Of a DNA stretch of 7,923 nucleotides, positions 6,259 through 7,923 are shown piece after piece (position 1 is the first letter of the stretch; each line of letters opens with the position of its first letter). The notes under the pieces were generated by a model, which saw nothing but the letters and a program-made list of their open reading frames with translations, was not told where the DNA came from and did no database searches. The stretch comes from Acidobacteriota bacterium. GTDB lineage: Bacteria; Acidobacteriota; Polarisedimenticolia; J045. The DNA lies in assembly GCA_027064265.1 (NCBI GenBank), contig JAMOQA010000486.1:1-7923 (forward strand), given 5' to 3'. The translations under genes and the position numbers were made by a program.

Positions 6259-7923
6259 GGCGATCGCGCTCCCACCGAGCTGGGCGCCGGCGACCTGGGC
6301 GTGCTCGCCACCGCCGACCCCGCCGGCGGGATGCGGATCGCCTGGAGCCCGCCGGACGGCCCGTGGCCCGCCGGCGGGTACCGGGTCGAGCGGGTGGTCG
6401 GCCGGCGGGCGGAGCTCGTCGCCGACGGCCTCCTGCCCGGGGTCGACGAGGAGGCCCTCTCTCGCCTCGACGACTCGTCCCGCCAGGGCATCGCCCGGGC
6501 CGCCGAGGCCCTCGCCCGCGGCGAGACCGACGACCTGGGCACCGGGATCCTGCTGCTCCAGGCGATGCGGAGCTTCGACTTCGCCCGGGCCCTGGGGATC
6601 GCCTGCGTCGACCCGGCGCCCCCGGCCGGCAAGGAGTTCCGCTACCGGGTGACCGCCCTGGACGCGAACGGAAAGAAGATCGCCCGGGGCGAGACGATCC
6701 GGCTGCGGGCCGGGTTCGAGGCGCCGCTGCCGCCGACCCCCACGGGGCTCGCGGTCTCCGCCTCCCCCGCCGGGATCACCGTCCGCTGGAAGAACCGCCT
6801 CCCCGCGGAGGAAGGGCAGGCGCCGGCGGTCCTCTTCCTGGTGCTGCGCCGGGTCGCCGGCGCGCAGGATGCCGAGATCGTCGGCGGCGGCCCCGCCCTC
6901 CTGCGGGGCCCCGCGGAGGGCATGGTCCTCGACGCGGACCCGCCGGTGGCGACGACGATCCGCTACTCGGTCGCCCCCCTCGACCCGTTCGGCCGGCGGG
7001 GGCCCGAGTCGGAGGCGGTGGAGACCTGGTCCCCCGACTGGGCGGCCACCGAACCGCCGGCGGAGATCACCGTGGAGGCGAAGCCGGGGGCCGTGCGGGT
7101 CGCCTGGCGGGCCGACGCCAACCCCCACCGCAAGGGCTGGATCGTCGGTCGCGGCCTGACCGCCCAGGGGCCGTTCGAGCCGCTGGTGCAGGACCCGGTC
7201 ACGGAGCCCGCGTTCGTCGACGACACCGGTCGGCCGGGCACCGTCTACTGGTACGCGGTCCGCTCCGTCGAGGAGCGGGACCTCTCCGGCGAGTGGGCGG
7301 TCTCCCCCGCCGTGCGGTTCCGGAGGAAGGCCCCCCTGCCCCCGCCGGTGGACCTCGCGGCGACGATCGGCGACGGCCGGGTGACCCTCAAGTGGCGGCC
7401 GGGCGGCAAGGAGAAGCTCGCCGGCTGGATCGTCCAGCGGGCCGCCGGGAAGGGCGGCAAGTTCCTGCCGCTGCACAAGGGGATCCACCCCTCGAACCGG
7501 TACGTGGACCACTACCCGCCGGGCCTCGGCGGCGTCTTCCGCTACCGGGTGATCGCGGTGGGGCCGGCGGGCGACCGCTCGGAGCCCTCCGCCGTGGTCG
7601 AGGTGCCCCTGCCGGACACCCGGCCGCCGGCAGCGCCCCGCATCGTCCGGGCCGACGCCCTGGGCGGCGGGGTGCACCTCGCGTGGGAGCCCGGCGCCCG
7701 GGACCCGGGCCTCGCCGGCTGGCTGGTGCTCCGCTCGCCGGTGCGCCGGGCCCTCGGCGAGGTGCTGACCGAGAAGCCGCTGCCCCCGGAGACCACCGAG
7801 TACCACGACACGACGGCGCCGGCCGGCGAGGTCCGCTGGTACCGGGTCGTCGCCCTCGACGCTGCCGGGAACCGCTCCGAGCCCGCGGGCCCGGTCGCCG
7901 TGCGGGCAACGACGCTGCCGCTG
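6172..7923 (+). CDS. Secreted multi-fibronectin type III protein (3' end outside window)
   Basis: The frame is open for 584 codons from ATG 6172 to the window edge, so the C-terminus is missing. A type I signal peptide spans residues 1-29 (hydrophobic run LLAGFLFLFLAAG, cleavage at AAA|GD). Five Fn3-like modules follow, marked by a B-strand Trp (58, 206, 312, 408, 505) and an F-strand Tyr in Y-x-V (158, 265, 361, 458, 557). The last three repeat every 96-97 residues, and each has GW(I/L)V at the C strand. The final visible modules end in AGxRSEP, typical of Fn3. Module 1 is stretched: its Trp-to-Tyr distance is 100 residues against 49-59 in the others, because of an insertion with helix-like segments at about 84-140. 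No catalytic motif is seen. Fn3 modules in exported bacterial proteins generally serve as spacers or binding surfaces. Overlap of its ribosome-binding site with the giant gene's stop suggests coupled expression and a shared role at the cell surface (inference). Confidence 0.9.
   Translation, partial: MTTMRPYHRSLLAGFLFLFLAAGVPLAAAGDRAPTELGAGDLGVLATADPAGGMRIAWSPPDGPWPAGGYRVERVVGRRAELVADGLLPGVDEEALSRLDDSSRQGIARAAEALARGETDDLGTGILLLQAMRSFDFARALGIACVDPAPPAGKEFRYRVTALDANGKKIARGETIRLRAGFEAPLPPTPTGLAVSASPAGITVRWKNRLPAEEGQAPAVLFLVLRRVAGAQDAEIVGGGPALLRGPAEGMVLDADPPVATTIRYSVAPLDPFGRRGPESEAVETWSPDWAATEPPAEITVEAKPGAVRVAWRADANPHRKGWIVGRGLTAQGPFEPLVQDPVTEPAFVDDTGRPGTVYWYAVRSVEERDLSGEWAVSPAVRFRRKAPLPPPVDLAATIGDGRVTLKWRPGGKEKLAGWIVQRAAGKGGKFLPLHKGIHPSNRYVDHYPPGLGGVFRYRVIAVGPAGDRSEPSAVVEVPLPDTRPPAAPRIVRADALGGGVHLAWEPGARDPGLAGWLVLRSPVRRALGEVLTEKPLPPETTEYHDTTAPAGEVRWYRVVALDAAGNRSEPAGPVAVRATTLPL
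7048..7923 (+). repeat. Regular Fn3 module array (modules 3-5 of the third gene)
   Basis: Three consecutive modules have their B-strand Trp at residues 312, 408 and 505. Each carries GWIVGR, GWIVQR or GWLVLR about 20 residues later, and an F strand (VYWYAV, FRYRVI, VRWYRV) about 50 residues after the Trp. The fifth module is nearly complete at the window edge. Confidence 0.75.

Noticed and set aside
288..6632. A 2,114-residue open frame on the minus strand covering the whole giant gene
   Set aside because: It is codon-aligned with the plus-strand gene, so it stays open simply because TTA, CTA and TCA are not used there. Its product is a low-complexity Arg/Gly/Asp/Val/Pro mix with no domain pattern, whereas the plus strand has a signal peptide, ribosome-binding site and clear modules.
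6028..7806. A 592-residue minus-strand open frame over the Fn3 gene
   Set aside because: It has the same cause: it is codon-aligned with the plus-strand gene. Its composition is biased to Arg, Gly, Pro and Asp, with no recognisable motif.
1..7923. CRISPR arrays, tRNA or rRNA genes, insertion sequences, attachment sites
   Set aside because: Essentially every base lies inside one of the three coding regions. I saw no direct-repeat/spacer array, no cloverleaf sequence and no transposase motif.

Overview
The window is a dense, very G+C-rich stretch (roughly three-quarters G+C by eye, with G or C at nearly every third codon position). It holds three same-strand genes with almost no space between them: the 3' end of an unidentified gene (1-354), a complete 1,934-codon gene for a giant secreted protein (354-6158), and the first 584 codons of a gene for a secreted multi-fibronectin-III protein that runs off the right edge (6172-7923). 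Shine-Dalgarno sites and Sec-type signal peptides show it is bacterial. There is no rRNA, tRNA or other phylogenetic marker. The style (high G+C, giant multidomain exported proteins with IPT/TIG-like and Fn3 modules, no sortase or PEP-CTERM anchor) would fit Acidobacteriota, Myxococcota, Gemmatimonadota or a similar group, but this is only a guess.

Layout: the first gene ends in TGA, which shares its A with the ATG of the giant gene (TGATG). The giant gene ends 13 nt before the third gene, and its stop codon overlaps the AGGAGG ribosome-binding site of that gene. No promoter or terminator is visible, and there is no non-coding stretch longer than 13 nt. The three genes therefore look like the interior of one operon with translational coupling.

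The giant protein reads, from the N-terminus: signal peptide; a tandem pair of IPT/TIG-like modules exactly 124 residues apart; two more diverged IPT/TIG-like modules; a beta-sandwich interrupted by a Pro/Ala-rich insertion; a PKD-like module; an Ala/Gly linker; another beta-rich module; a Ser/Gly linker; about 800 residues of beta-strand-rich sequence with no domain I can name securely; and a tail with eight cysteines in 51 residues. The third gene's product has a signal peptide and five Fn3-like modules, the first with an insertion of about 50 residues, partly helical. Neither product has an enzymatic motif that I can see. The likely common theme is an exported, non-enzymatic surface or extracellular assembly (adhesin, scaffold or binding proteins). 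This is inferred from domain types and co-organisation. From memory, the C-terminal half of the giant protein and the insertion-bearing first Fn3 module resemble a pair of large secreted proteins seen in Bacteroidota, but no search could be run.
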